A stretch of 64,000 bases of DNA from Curtobacterium sp. UNCCL20 (GTDB taxonomy: Bacteria > Actinomycetota > Actinomycetes > Actinomycetales > Microbacteriaceae), in NCBI RefSeq assembly GCF_900101675.1, contig NZ_FNKG01000002.1, positions 762,298-826,297 of the forward strand. The letters are read 5' to 3'. Both the position numbers and the translations under genes were made by a program. The notes under the pieces were generated by a model. The model made no database searches and was not told where the DNA came from. It was given only the letters and a program-made list of their open reading frames with translations. Below, piece by piece: positions 24,805-32,252 of this stretch; position 1 is the stretch's first letter, and every line of letters begins with the position of its first letter.

Positions 24805-26307
24805 GTGTCGACCCTCAGTGACCTCGTCCTCGCACAAGGCCGTTCCTCCGAAGCCGACGTGGAGTGGCTCCACCTGCTCGTCGGTGATTGGCAGCTGCTC
24901 GCCGACCTGTCCTTCGCGGACATGGTCCTGTGGGTCCCGACGGCCGAGGACGGTTCGTTCGTGGCCGTCGCGCACGCCCGGCCGAGCTCCGCGGCGACGC
25001 TCTTCTACCGCGACATCGTCGGGCAGGAGATCCGTGAGGAGTGGCGCGAGCAGGTCACCGAGTGCTTCGCCGGCGCCAAGGTCGTCGACTCCGCCGAGCC
25101 GGACTGGTACGAGGACACCCCGACCCGCGTCCGGGCGATCCCGGTGCTCCGTCGCCTGAGCGCGAACAGTGCCGAGACCACCGAGCGCCCGATCGCGGTC
25201 GTCACGCGGCACTCGAACCAGGACGAGATGCGGACGCCGAGCCGCCAGGAGCTCAACTTCACCGCGAGTGCGAACGACCTGTTCGGCATGATCGCGACGG
25301 GCGACTTCCCCGACATCGGTGCGCCGGCGGGGCCGCGCCGTGGTGCACCGCGCGCGAGCGACGGTCTCCTCCGTCTCGACACGAACGGGATCGTCACCTT
25401 CGCCAGCCCGAACGGCCTCAGCGCCTTCAACCGGATGGGCTTCGAGGGTGAACTCGAGCGGAAGTCGCTCGCCGAGGTGACCACCGAACTCATCGGCGCA
25501 CAGCTCGAGGTCGACGAGTCGCTGCCGCTCGTCGTCACCGGACGGGCACCGTGGCGTGCCGACGTCGAGTCGAAGGGCGTCACCGTCTCACTCCGGTCGA
25601 TCCCGCTCCGCGACCACGGCGACCGCATCGGCGCGATCGTGCTCTGCCGCGACGTCACCGAGCTCCGACACCAGGAGCGCGAGCTCATCACCAAGGACGC
25701 CACGATCCGTGAGATCCACCACCGCGTGAAGAACAACCTGCAGACGGTGGCGTCCCTCCTGCGCATCCAGGCCCGCCGGACTCACTCGGACGAGGCCCGG
25801 ACGTCACTGCAGAACGCCATGCGACGCGTCGCCGCGATCGCCGTGGTGCACGACACGCTCTCGAGCGGACTCAGCCAGAACGTCGACTTCGACGAGGTCT
25901 TCGACTCGGTCCTGAAGCTCGTCACCGAGGTCGCCGCGTCGCACAACACGACGGTGCGCCCGAAGAAGACCGGGGAGTTCGGGGTGCTGCCCTCCGAGGC
26001 CGCGACGCCGCTCGCGCTCGGCCTCACGGAGCTCGTCACGAACGCCGTCGAGCACGGGCTGGACGGCCGCGACGGCGAGGTCGAGATCGTGGCGGAGCGC
26101 TTCGACGACCACCTCGACATCCAGGTGCGTGACAACGGTGTCGGGCTGCCCGAGGGCAAGGTCGGGTCGGGCCTCGGCACGCAGATCGTCCGCACGCTCA
26201 TCCAGGGCGAGCTCGGCGGCACGATCGACTGGCACACGCTCACCGGCAGCGGCACCGAGGTCACCATCACGATCCCGTTCCGTTGGCTGACCGCGGCGGC
26301 GAGCTAG
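24805..26307 (+). CDS. pdtaS: Soluble sensor histidine kinase, PdtaS type
   Basis: A 500-residue cytoplasmic kinase without membrane helices. An N-terminal GAF-like domain (about 1-150) is followed by a PAS domain (about 180-290; DGLLRLDTNGIVTFASPNGL). The HisKA_2 box is REIHHRVKNNLQTVASLL with His305/306, and the HATPase domain has TELVTNAVEHG and DNGVGLP. This layout is that of PdtaS, which in mycobacteria phosphorylates the ANTAR-type antiterminator PdtaR; pdtaR is not in the window. Synteny supports the call, since pdtaS lies near whiB1 and secA in mycobacteria. The leaderless GTG start is supported by the -10 box. Confidence 0.92.
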   Translation: MSTLSDLVLAQGRSSEADVEWLHLLVGDWQLLADLSFADMVLWVPTAEDGSFVAVAHARPSSAATLFYRDIVGQEIREEWREQVTECFAGAKVVDSAEPDWYEDTPTRVRAIPVLRRLSANSAETTERPIAVVTRHSNQDEMRTPSRQELNFTASANDLFGMIATGDFPDIGAPAGPRRGAPRASDGLLRLDTNGIVTFASPNGLSAFNRMGFEGELERKSLAEVTTELIGAQLEVDESLPLVVTGRAPWRADVESKGVTVSLRSIPLRDHGDRIGAIVLCRDVTELRHQERELITKDATIREIHHRVKNNLQTVASLLRIQARRTHSDEARTSLQNAMRRVAAIAVVHDTLSSGLSQNVDFDEVFDSVLKLVTEVAASHNTTVRPKKTGEFGVLPSEAATPLALGLTELVTNAVEHGLDGRDGEVEIVAERFDDHLDIQVRDNGVGLPEGKVGSGLGTQIVRTLIQGELGGTIDWHTLTGSGTEVTITIPFRWLTAAAS

Positions 26308-26343
26308 TCCCTCCTCCCCGGGCTCCCGGGTGGAACCGAGTCC

Positions 26344-26413
26344 GCTGAACACCGGTGTTCGTCCGTCGAACCGCTCCATGACGCGGCGCGACGCGTGAGC
26401 ACCGGTGTTCAGC
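26344..26413. repeat. Dispersed palindromic element, copy 2
   Basis: The palindrome GAACACCGGTGTTC is at 26347-26360. The outer arms GCTGAACACCGGTG (26344-26357) and CACCGGTGTTCAGC (26400-26413) are inverted repeats about 70 bp end to end. The left half matches copy 1 (7375) over ~29 bp with one mismatch. It follows the pdtaS stop by 36 nt. Confidence 0.8.
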
Positions 26414-26448
26414 ACGCCCGGACACCGCGCAGCGCGCCCGGACACGAC

Positions 26449-26481
26449 GACGCCCGCCGGCCCCGAGGGGCGGCGGGCGTC
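26449..26481. terminator. Bidirectional hairpin between pdtaS and whiB1
   Basis: An 11-bp perfect stem GACGCCCGCCG (26449-26459) / CGGCGGGCGTC (26471-26481), with extra G-C pairing inside the loop, lies between the two convergent genes 23 bp past the whiB1 stop. Confidence 0.7.
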
Positions 26482-26503
26482 GAGTGGAGCGGAAGGGCTC
26501 GGG

Positions 26504-26752
26504 TCAGGAAGCGCGGCGGGCACGAGCAGCGCGGCGCTTCAGCGCACGACGCTCGTCCTCGCTGAGGCCACCCCAGACACCGGAGTCCTGGTTGTTCTCG
26601 AGTGCGTACTGCAGGCACATCTCGGTGACCGTGCAGCGAGCGCAGACGGACTTCGCCTTCTCGATCTGATCGACGGCCGGTCCGGTGTTCCCGACGGGGA
26701 AGAAGAGCTCGGGGTCCGCGGTGAGGCAGGCTGCCTGGTCACGCCAGTCCAT
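26504..26752 (-). CDS. whiB1: WhiB1 transcription factor
   Basis: An 82-residue Fe-S regulator, essential in mycobacteria, whose [4Fe-4S] cluster reacts with nitric oxide and which binds the vegetative sigma factor. Cysteines fall at residues 9, 37, 40 and 46, the positions known for mycobacterial WhiB1. GVWGG at 58-62 and a basic tail (RRALKRRAARARR) follow. The N-terminus MDWRDQAACL is typical. A GGAG ribosome-binding site lies just before the ATG. The start codon is ~190 nt from the AT-rich promoter island shared with the next gene, so a long leader is likely. Confidence 0.95.
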   Translation of the reverse strand: MDWRDQAACLTADPELFFPVGNTGPAVDQIEKAKSVCARCTVTEMCLQYALENNQDSGVWGGLSEDERRALKRRAARARRAS

Positions 26753-26939
26753 GTGTGGTGCTCCTTGAAATCGATGCTCGAACGGCAGGCCGGGGCCGCG
26801 GTTCGGGGATCGGAACGCTGAGCATGCGCGAGGCACGAGGGGACACCCGTGGGGGAGGAGTCCGCTGGAAGCGAGTCTGACGCCCGCGAACGCTCGGGGG
26901 AGGAGCGTCGAACCACGGGAGACGCACACCACATCGTGC

Positions 26940-26990
26940 CGTCCAAACGACCTCGAATATCGTTCCATACTGGTAGGGCCAAATCAAGGG
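26940..26990. promoter_or_regulatory. AT-rich divergent promoter island (whiB1 / small membrane protein)
   Basis: This is a locally AT-rich stretch in the 259-bp divergent gap. On the minus strand, TTGATT (26991-26986) is followed by AT-rich hexamers (TATGGA, GATATT) that could serve as -10 of whiB1. On the plus strand, TAGGGC near 26974 could serve the gene at 27012. The rest of the gap (26753-26939) holds no gene and would be whiB1 leader. Confidence 0.4.
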
Positions 26991-27011
26991 TTCCGACGCT
27001 GGAGGAATGCT

Positions 27012-27434
27012 GTGCACGACACCACCCCGAACGAGTCCGAGCCCCGAGAGCGGAGGTCTCCGGCACTCGTGGCGCTCCTCGTCGTCGTCGGCGTCGAGTT
27101 CGCCGCCCTCGCGGTCGTGACGATCGTCCTCCTCGTGGAGGTCATCGTGGCCCCGGCATCGAGCCTCGCGTCCGGCATCGCGCTGACGATCCTCGCTGCC
27201 ATCGCCGCGCTGTGGCTCGGTGCGCTGTTCATCGGACTGCGGAACCGTCGCCCGTGGGTCCGCTCCGGCATCATCGTCTGGCAGGTCCTGCAGGGTGCGC
27301 TGGCGATCGGCGCGTTCCAGGGCGTGTTCCGCGTGCCGGCCGTCGGCTGGCTGCTCCTCATCCCCGCACTCCTCGGGATCACGCTGGTGCTGTCGCGTCC
27401 CGTGACCGAAGCGCTCGCCCGTCCGGCCGAGTAG
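27012..27434 (+). CDS. Small four-helix membrane protein, unknown function
   Basis: A 140-residue protein. A charged N-terminus (NESEPRERR) precedes four predicted helices: residues 18-45, 50-73, 82-103 and 108-128. The tail ends RPVTEALARPAE. I do not recognise a family; similar hypothetical membrane proteins are common beside whiB1 in Microbacteriaceae as far as I recall. GTG 27012 is supported by a GGAGGA ribosome-binding site (27001-27006). A perfect 21-bp hairpin separates it from the convergent bcp gene. Confidence 0.75.
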   Translation: MHDTTPNESEPRERRSPALVALLVVVGVEFAALAVVTIVLLVEVIVAPASSLASGIALTILAAIAALWLGALFIGLRNRRPWVRSGIIVWQVLQGALAIGAFQGVFRVPAVGWLLLIPALLGITLVLSRPVTEALARPAE

Positions 27435-27450
27435 ACGGTCTGGTCCGAAC

Positions 27451-27501
27451 GCACTGGAGGCCCGGTGCCGGTCCTCGGAACCGGCACCGGGCCTCCAGTG
27501 C
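27451..27501. terminator. 21-bp perfect hairpin between convergent genes
   Basis: The left arm (27451-27471, starting GCACTGGAGGCCCGG) is the exact reverse complement of the right arm (27481-27501, ending CCGGGCCTCCAGTGC), with a 9-nt loop. It is the longest perfect stem of the GGAGGC family apart from 42965-43012, and is likely a bidirectional terminator. Confidence 0.85.
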
Positions 27502-27512
27502 GTGGCCGGTTC

Positions 27513-27983
27513 TCAGACCAGGCCGAGCTTCTTCCGCAGGCTCGCCACGTGTCCGGTCGCCTTGACGTTGTAGAGCGGTAGCTGGACCGTGCCGTCCTCG
27601 TCGACGACGATCGTCGACCGGATGGTGCCGGTGACGATCTTCCCGTAGTTGTTCTTCTCTCCCCATGCTCCGTAGGCCTTGTGCACCGTGAGGTCGGGGT
27701 CGCTCAGCAGCGGGAACGTGAGTGCCTGCTCGTGGTGGAACTCCTGCAGTGCCGGCAGGTCGTCCTTCGAGACGCCGAGCACCTCGTAGCCCGCGGCCTG
27801 CAGCGACGACATGTTGTCGCGGAAGTCGCACGCCTCGGTGGTGCAGCCCGGGGTCGACGCCGCGGGGTAGAAGTACACGATGACCTTCTTGCCGCGGAGG
27901 GCTGCGAGCGTGTGCAGGGCGCCGTCCTGGTCCGGCAGGGTGAAGTCGGGCGCGGTGTCGCCGGCGGCGAGACGATCGGTCAT
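27513..27983 (-). CDS. bcp: Thioredoxin-dependent thiol peroxidase (Bcp/PrxQ)
   Basis: A 156-residue peroxiredoxin that reduces hydrogen and organic peroxides using thioredoxin. The thioredoxin-fold active site is YFYPAASTPGCTTEACDF, with peroxidatic Cys47 and resolving Cys52 five residues on, the atypical two-cysteine arrangement of the BCP subfamily. The conserved Arg appears in GTIRSTIVVDEDG. The ATG at 27983 gives the normal family N-terminus (DRLAAGDTAPDFTLPDQDG); a further upstream start would add unrelated residues. The tRNA-Lys gene lies 92 bp away on the other strand. Confidence 0.96.
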   Translation of the reverse strand: MTDRLAAGDTAPDFTLPDQDGALHTLAALRGKKVIVYFYPAASTPGCTTEACDFRDNMSSLQAAGYEVLGVSKDDLPALQEFHHEQALTFPLLSDPDLTVHKAYGAWGEKNNYGKIVTGTIRSTIVVDEDGTVQLPLYNVKATGHVASLRKKLGLV

Positions 27984-28075
27984 GGTGCTCCTGTTCGTGT
28001 TCGGTGCCCGGGTGGTCATGAGCACGCGAAACCCATGCTATTGTTGTTTCCCGTTGCAGCACGGAAGCGCAACAT

Positions 28076-28151
<76 letters not shown>

Positions 28152-28155
28152 CCGG

Positions 28156-28183
28156 AAGCCCCGCACACCACGTGCGGGGCTTT
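28156..28183 (+). terminator. tRNA-Lys terminator
   Basis: The stem AAGCCCCGCAC / GTGCGGGGCTT, followed by a short T-run (CTTTCGTCGTT), begins 5 nt after the tRNA. It is the most classical rho-independent terminator in the window. Confidence 0.85.
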
Positions 28184-28265
28184 CGTCGTTCCTGCCGCGC
28201 AGTCGTCTGCGCGGGACACGCCCGGAGTGCGATCGGGCGCTGATCTCCTGCCCCGCCCGGATCGG

Positions 28266-28916
28266 TCAGGACGTCGTGACGTCGACGACACGTTCCGCAC
28301 CCACCACGGGCTCGAGCACGCCGCCCGACGTCGCGGCGAGGTCGGCCCGCAGCGCACCGATCTCGTCGGCGGGCACCCAGAGCTCGAACGTCGCGGCCTG
28401 CCCGTACGCGGGTTCGCCGAGCGTCGCCTCGTGGTGCCGCACCCACTCGCGCAGCACGTTGTCGATCCGGCCGGCGTCGGCGTGCGGGGTGTCCACCGTC
28501 ACGCGGGTCAGGGCGCGACGGCGCACGAGCGGCAGGAGGTCGAGCGCCTCGGACACCGAGGTCGAGTAGGCGCGGACGAGCCCACCCGCGCCGAGCTTCA
28601 CGCCGCCGAAGTACCGGGTCACGACCGCGACGACGTCGGTCAGCCCGCGCCGCCGCAGCACCTCGAGCATCGGGACCCCGGCGGTGCCCGAGGGTTCGCC
28701 GTCGTCCGACGACCGCGCCTGGTCCCCGAGCACGCCGGTCACCATCGCGGTGCAGTTGTGCCGGGCGTCCCACCGGCGGCGTCGGACGTCGGCGATGACC
28801 CGGTCGGCGTCCTCGACGCTCGTCACGGGTGCCACCGTCATGATGAACCGCGACTTCGTGATGACGATCTCGTGCTCCAGCGTGTGGGCGATCGTGGACG
28901 GGAAGGCGGCGGGCAC
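28266..28916 (-). CDS. YigZ/IMPACT-family protein
   Basis: A 216-residue protein of the YigZ/IMPACT family. The N-terminal domain has the signature KSRFIMTVAPVTSVEDADRV, the conserved DARHNCTAMV, and SSDDGEPSGTAGVPMLEVL, then TRYFGGVKLGAGGLVRAYS. The second domain (about 140-216) is ferredoxin-like. The bacterial role is not firmly known; eukaryotic IMPACT binds Gcn1 in translational control. GTG 28916 is taken as the start because the residues before it (in frame) are Arg/Ala-rich and atypical. It is divergent from the next operon, with 83 bp between. Confidence 0.88.
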   Translation of the reverse strand: MPAAFPSTIAHTLEHEIVITKSRFIMTVAPVTSVEDADRVIADVRRRRWDARHNCTAMVTGVLGDQARSSDDGEPSGTAGVPMLEVLRRRGLTDVVAVVTRYFGGVKLGAGGLVRAYSTSVSEALDLLPLVRRRALTRVTVDTPHADAGRIDNVLREWVRHHEATLGEPAYGQAATFELWVPADEIGALRADLAATSGGVLEPVVGAERVVDVTTS

Positions 28917-28999
28917 GTCCCCGAGGGTAGCCGCGACGGCCAGCCGGCCCGCGGTACGATGACGAGCACGACGTGCGGCTGGGGAGGAGTCAGATCGAC

Positions 29000-29440
29000 A
29001 TGGCGAGAGCTGATCCGAAGGGTGGCGTCCTCGACGCTGCCGAGCTGGCACGCCGGCTCAACCTGCTGCTCGACTTCGAGGAAGCGCAGCGCGGGTCACC
29101 GGTGCCGTTCGCCGCGATCGAGGAGTACGTCGCTGCTCAGGGCGGTTCGCTGTCCCGGGCGAAGTGGACCTACATGCTGTCCGGTGACGGTCGGCGCAAC
29201 CGCGACACCGAGCTCCTCCGCCTGCTGGCCGGCTACTTCGAGATCGACGAACGCTTCCTGCTCGAGGACAGCGACGTCCCCGAGCGGATCGGTGCGCAGC
29301 TCGCCCTCGTCCGTTCGCTCCGTTCCGCCCGGGTGAGCGGGTTCGCCGCCCGCACGTTCCCCGGCGAGCTGTCGCCCGAGGCGCTCCGCCGCATCGCAGA
29401 GGTGCTCGAGGAGGAGTCCGAGCGGGGGAGCGTCGTATGA
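29000..29440 (+). CDS. EspR-like helix-turn-helix regulator
   Basis: A 146-residue DNA-binding protein. The start AAELARRLNLLLDFEEAQ, an XRE-type helix-turn-helix over about residues 27-70 (FAAIEEYVAAQGGSLSRAKW, then LSGDGRRNRDTELLRLLAGY), and a C-terminal helical tail (SPEALRRIAEVLEEES) reproduce the layout of EspR, a mycobacterial nucleoid-associated regulator that dimerises through its C-terminus. A strong GGGGAGGAG ribosome-binding site precedes ATG 29000. Its stop overlaps the next gene by 4 bp. Next to an ImmA/IrrE gene the expected logic is repressor plus protease that inactivates it; direct cleavage is inference. Confidence 0.82.
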   Translation: MARADPKGGVLDAAELARRLNLLLDFEEAQRGSPVPFAAIEEYVAAQGGSLSRAKWTYMLSGDGRRNRDTELLRLLAGYFEIDERFLLEDSDVPERIGAQLALVRSLRSARVSGFAARTFPGELSPEALRRIAEVLEEESERGSVV

Positions 29441-29898
29441 CCGAGTCCTTCGTCGAGGCGTTCTGGGCCCGGGGTGCGCGCGAGGGCTGGTCGGACGTCG
29501 ACCAGGCCGTCGCGGCGGCGGCCACGGTCGTCGGCAAGCCGATCGTCGTCCGTGAAGAGGCCTTCCTCTCCGCCGAGCCGGTGTGCGGCTTCGTCGCCAC
29601 GCTCGAGCGGCAGCACCTCATCATGATCTCGCCCACCGCGTCCCAGACCTTCCGGTCGTTCGTGATCGGCCACGAGCTCGGCCACATCCTGCACCGCCAC
29701 CAGGACCACGCCCCGCAGGCGGCCTACATCCGCGACGTCATCCCGGACCTGCCGGAGTACAAGGTCGAGCGGGCCCTCGCCCGCGGACTGTTCTCGAACG
29801 AGTACGAGCACGAGGCCGAGGTCTTCGCCGACCGGTTGGCCGGGCTCATCCGCGATCACCGCGACCGTCCGAGCGCCTTCCGCGGGGTCTTCGGGTGA
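29437..29898 (+). CDS. ImmA/IrrE-family metallopeptidase
   Basis: A 153-residue predicted zinc protease. The motif GHELGHILH places zinc ligands at His79 and His83 with catalytic Glu80. The third ligand region is EYEHEAEVFADRLA (residues 122-135). N-terminal residues 20-60 resemble the usual IrrE strand-helix entry (GKPIVVREEAFL). Relatives ImmA and IrrE cleave HTH repressors on stress or cell-cell signals. The gene overlaps its neighbours by 4 bp on both sides, so regulator, protease and membrane protein are made together. The likely substrate is the EspR-like protein upstream; the signal may come through the membrane protein downstream. Confidence 0.88.
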   Translation: MTESFVEAFWARGAREGWSDVDQAVAAAATVVGKPIVVREEAFLSAEPVCGFVATLERQHLIMISPTASQTFRSFVIGHELGHILHRHQDHAPQAAYIRDVIPDLPEYKVERALARGLFSNEYEHEAEVFADRLAGLIRDHRDRPSAFRGVFG

Positions 29899-30821
29899 TC
29901 GTCTCCGTCGTCCAGGCGCTGCTCCTCATCGCCGGCACGGTGACCCTGCTCGTGCTGCAGCGCCGGCAGGACCGGACACTCGCCGTCACCTTCCTGCTGT
30001 TCGCCGCGACCATCGTCACGAACGTCGACCCGCTGTACCGCTGGCTCGATCCGCTGCTCGGCGGGTTCAACGTCGTCACGGTGATCAGTGACTGCCTGAT
30101 GGTCGCTGGCACCAGCACGCTGCTCTGGGGTGTCGCGAAGGCGGTCGGGTCGGCTCGGACCTGGCTGCGCAACGCGATCGTCGTGACCTGCGCGGTCGTC
30201 GTGGTGGTGGTCATCGTGGCGTTCACGGTGCTCGACAAGCCACCGACGACGACGACGTTCATGCTCGACGCCGGGCAGCACCCGGCAGCGACGGTCTACT
30301 CGATCGCGCAGACCGTCTACCTCGGCGTGGCGCTCGGGGCGACCGGTCTCATCTGCGTCCTCCGCCTGCGCGAGGCCCGCACGACCACCGACCTCGTGGG
30401 GCTGTGGGTCCTCGTGCTCGGCGGCGTCCTCGGGGTCGTCCGGATGGTCGTCGTCGTGGTGATGGACCTCGCGCACGTGTTCGGCGACCTCGACACCACG
30501 CACGCCCTCGCGCTGCCGTACGACATCACGACGCCCGGGGCGGTGATCTGCGTCTCCTCGGGGATGCTCCTCCTCGTCATCGGCCACCAGGCGGCCCGCC
30601 GTCGACGCTCTCGTCGGGTGGAGGTCGCCCTCCGGCGTCTCGCTCCGCTGCACGAACGGGTCGGCATCGACAACGCGTACCCGGACTCCGTCGACCCCGC
30701 GACCCGGCTCAGCCGGATCATCGTCGAGATCAACGACGGCGCCCGACGCGCTCGGCGCCCCCTCAGCGAGGACGAACGGGCGGCCCTCGCCGACGCCGAG
30801 GCAGCGCTCGATGCGGCCTAG
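29895..30821 (+). CDS. Seven-helix membrane protein, MAB_1171c/DUF6545-like
   Basis: A 308-residue protein. There are seven predicted membrane helices: about residues 2-22, 29-46, 60-85, 94-114, 133-155, 163-191 and 217-236. A cytoplasmic C-terminal domain of ~70 residues follows (VEVALRRLAPLHERVGI, then RLSRIIVEINDGARRARRPL). Proteins of this shape, named MAB_1171c or DUF6545 in my memory, recur beside XRE and ImmA/IrrE genes in actinobacteria. A receptor-like role, with the tail signalling to the protease, is inference. GTG 29895 overlaps the previous stop (GTGA), and the end overlaps the hydrolase gene by 11 bp. Confidence 0.72.
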   Translation: MIVSVVQALLLIAGTVTLLVLQRRQDRTLAVTFLLFAATIVTNVDPLYRWLDPLLGGFNVVTVISDCLMVAGTSTLLWGVAKAVGSARTWLRNAIVVTCAVVVVVVIVAFTVLDKPPTTTTFMLDAGQHPAATVYSIAQTVYLGVALGATGLICVLRLREARTTTDLVGLWVLVLGGVLGVVRMVVVVVMDLAHVFGDLDTTHALALPYDITTPGAVICVSSGMLLLVIGHQAARRRRSRRVEVALRRLAPLHERVGIDNAYPDSVDPATRLSRIIVEINDGARRARRPLSEDERAALADAEAALDAA

Positions 30822-31779
30822 CGGGGGCCGCCCGGCGAGGGGGCCCCGCCCGGCGAGGACGCGCGCCACGAGAGCGCACACGGCAGCGCCCACGGCAGCG
30901 CCCACGGCATCGGTCGCGGCAGCGCGCGCGGCATCGACCGTCGCGGCGATCGCGGTGACGAGCGCCGTCGCGCTGGTGGCGACCGCCGGCGTCGTGATCG
31001 CCCGGAAGGCCGCGGCCCTCCCCCCGACACCGTCGTTCGACCCCGCCCCCGGCCTCGAGCCGGTCATGCTCGACGGGCTCCCCGGCTGGGTGCGGTCCGG
31101 CGGCGACGGCTCGCGCTGGGCGGTCTTCCTCCCGGGGCTCGGTTCGCACCCGCTCCGCCACCAGGAGACCGCCGGGGCCTTCGTCGACCGGGGCTGCACG
31201 GTGCTCTTCGCGGCGCACTCCGCCCGCCACCCCGCACGCCGGCACGGCTTCGGTGTCCCCGAGCAGCACGAAGCGCTCGCCTGGCTCCGGTTCGCCGCCG
31301 CACGCGGGGCGACCGAGGTCGTCCTGCTCGGTTGGTCGTTCGGCGCGTCGCTCTGGCTCCGCGTCCTCGCCGGAGGTCCGCTCCCGGTCAGGGTCCGGTC
31401 GCTCGTCCTCACGGGTCCGCTGACCGACTGGGACGCCGCGATCGGCCACGGTGCCGGCGGAGGACCCCTCGGCCGCGCCGTCGCCGCCGTCGCGCGGGGC
31501 ACTCTCGCCCTGCCGGTCCTGTCCCGCCTCGCCGGACAGCGACGCCCCGTCCGCATCGGCATGCCCGTGATCCCGACAGCGTCCGGCGTCCCGCCGCTCC
31601 TCGTCGTGCACGGTGACGCCGACCGTACGGTGCCGCTCGCCGCGAGCGAGCGCCTGGTCGCGGGCTGGCCGGGCCGGGCGACGCTCCGCCGGGTGAACGG
31701 CGCGCAACACGGCGGTGAACGGGACGCTGATCCCACTGGATGGCTCGACTCCGCCGTCGGTGCCGTGTACAGTTTGTAG
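30811..31779 (+). CDS. Alpha/beta hydrolase with N-terminal membrane segment
   Basis: A 322-residue protein. After an Ala/Arg/Pro-rich low-complexity start (residues 1-40, made of GCATC/GCAGCGC repeats) comes one hydrophobic helix (AIAVTSAVALVATAGVVIA, about 47-65). An alpha/beta hydrolase domain follows, with nucleophile elbow LGWSFGAS (Ser176), acid Asp271 (HGDADRTVP) and His300 (NGAQHGGE). The substrate is unknown, but an ester or thioester at the cytoplasmic or outer membrane face is plausible. The start overlaps the 7TM gene by 11 bp, making it the fourth member of the coupled operon. A shorter start is possible because the first 40 residues are not conserved-looking. Confidence 0.8.
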   Translation: MRPSGGRPARGPRPARTRATRAHTAAPTAAPTASVAAARAASTVAAIAVTSAVALVATAGVVIARKAAALPPTPSFDPAPGLEPVMLDGLPGWVRSGGDGSRWAVFLPGLGSHPLRHQETAGAFVDRGCTVLFAAHSARHPARRHGFGVPEQHEALAWLRFAAARGATEVVLLGWSFGASLWLRVLAGGPLPVRVRSLVLTGPLTDWDAAIGHGAGGGPLGRAVAAVARGTLALPVLSRLAGQRRPVRIGMPVIPTASGVPPLLVVHGDADRTVPLAASERLVAGWPGRATLRRVNGAQHGGERDADPTGWLDSAVGAVYSL

Positions 31780-31892
31780 CAGTTGCTACAGATCCTGTGG
31801 CCGCCGGGCTGGGTCTCGGCCGCGTTGGGGGCGGCCGAGCACCACCCGCCCCGGCTCGCTCCGCCTCGGCCGTCTGCTCCGGGGGCGGTGTC

Positions 31893-31898
31893 TAGGAT
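31893..31898 (+). promoter_or_regulatory. -10 box, leaderless geometry, of the SCO4848-like gene
   Basis: TAGGAT ends exactly 6 nt before GTG 31905, and no Shine-Dalgarno is present. Confidence 0.5.
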
Positions 31899-31904
31899 CG
31901 TCTG

Positions 31905-32117
31905 GTGACCGTCTTCGCAGCTCTCGTCCTGTTCATCGGTGCCGTCTTCAACGTCATCGCCTGGCCGCGCTTCTTCCAGCGGGTCGCGAAGGACGCGCGC
32001 GCACGCGACGCGGCCGGCAAGCCGACGACCTTCTACACGGTGCACCTCGTGCTGCTCCTCATCGCCCTCGCGATCGCCGTCGCGTCGGTCATCGCGGGCA
32101 TCCTGCTGCTCGTCTGA
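31905..32117 (+). CDS. SCO4848-family small membrane protein
   Basis: A 70-residue protein with two helices: residues about 3-20 and 46-69. The connecting loop WPRFFQRVAKDARARDAAGKP and the FYTVHLVLL motif match what I remember of SCO4848-family proteins, widespread small actinobacterial membrane proteins of unknown role. It starts with GTG and has a -10 box 6 nt upstream, so the mRNA is probably leaderless. A 17-bp hairpin of the GGAGGC family follows. Confidence 0.75.
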   Translation: MTVFAALVLFIGAVFNVIAWPRFFQRVAKDARARDAAGKPTTFYTVHLVLLLIALAIAVASVIAGILLLV

Positions 32118-32163
32118 CGCGCGCGTCGTCACCGCGGGTCGCGCACCGCGCACCGGGTGACCG

Positions 32164-32210
32164 CCTGGAGGCGCGGTGCCGGTCCGCCGGGCGGGCGCCG
32201 CGCCTCCAGG
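32164..32210 (+). terminator. Hairpin after SCO4848-like gene
   Basis: The left arm is 32164-32180 (starting CCTGGAGGCGCGG) and the right arm 32194-32210 (ending CCGCGCCTCCAGG), a 17-bp stem with one G-T pair. The right arm ends only 3 nt before the first CTTCAG regulator box. Confidence 0.75.
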
Positions 32211-32213
32211 CCG

Positions 32214-32230
32214 CTTCAGGCGCGCTTCAG
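32214..32230 (+). promoter_or_regulatory. CTTCAG direct repeat ahead of response regulator
   Basis: CTTCAG at 32214-32219 and again at 32225-32230, an 11-bp period, lies 22 nt before the ATG. The same pair recurs ahead of the PepSY lipoprotein gene at nearly the same distance. Direct repeats with an 11-bp period are the usual target of OmpR/PhoB-type regulators, so this is probably an autoregulatory site. Confidence 0.7.
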
Positions 32231-32252
32231 CGCGCCACGGGAGGATCGACGC

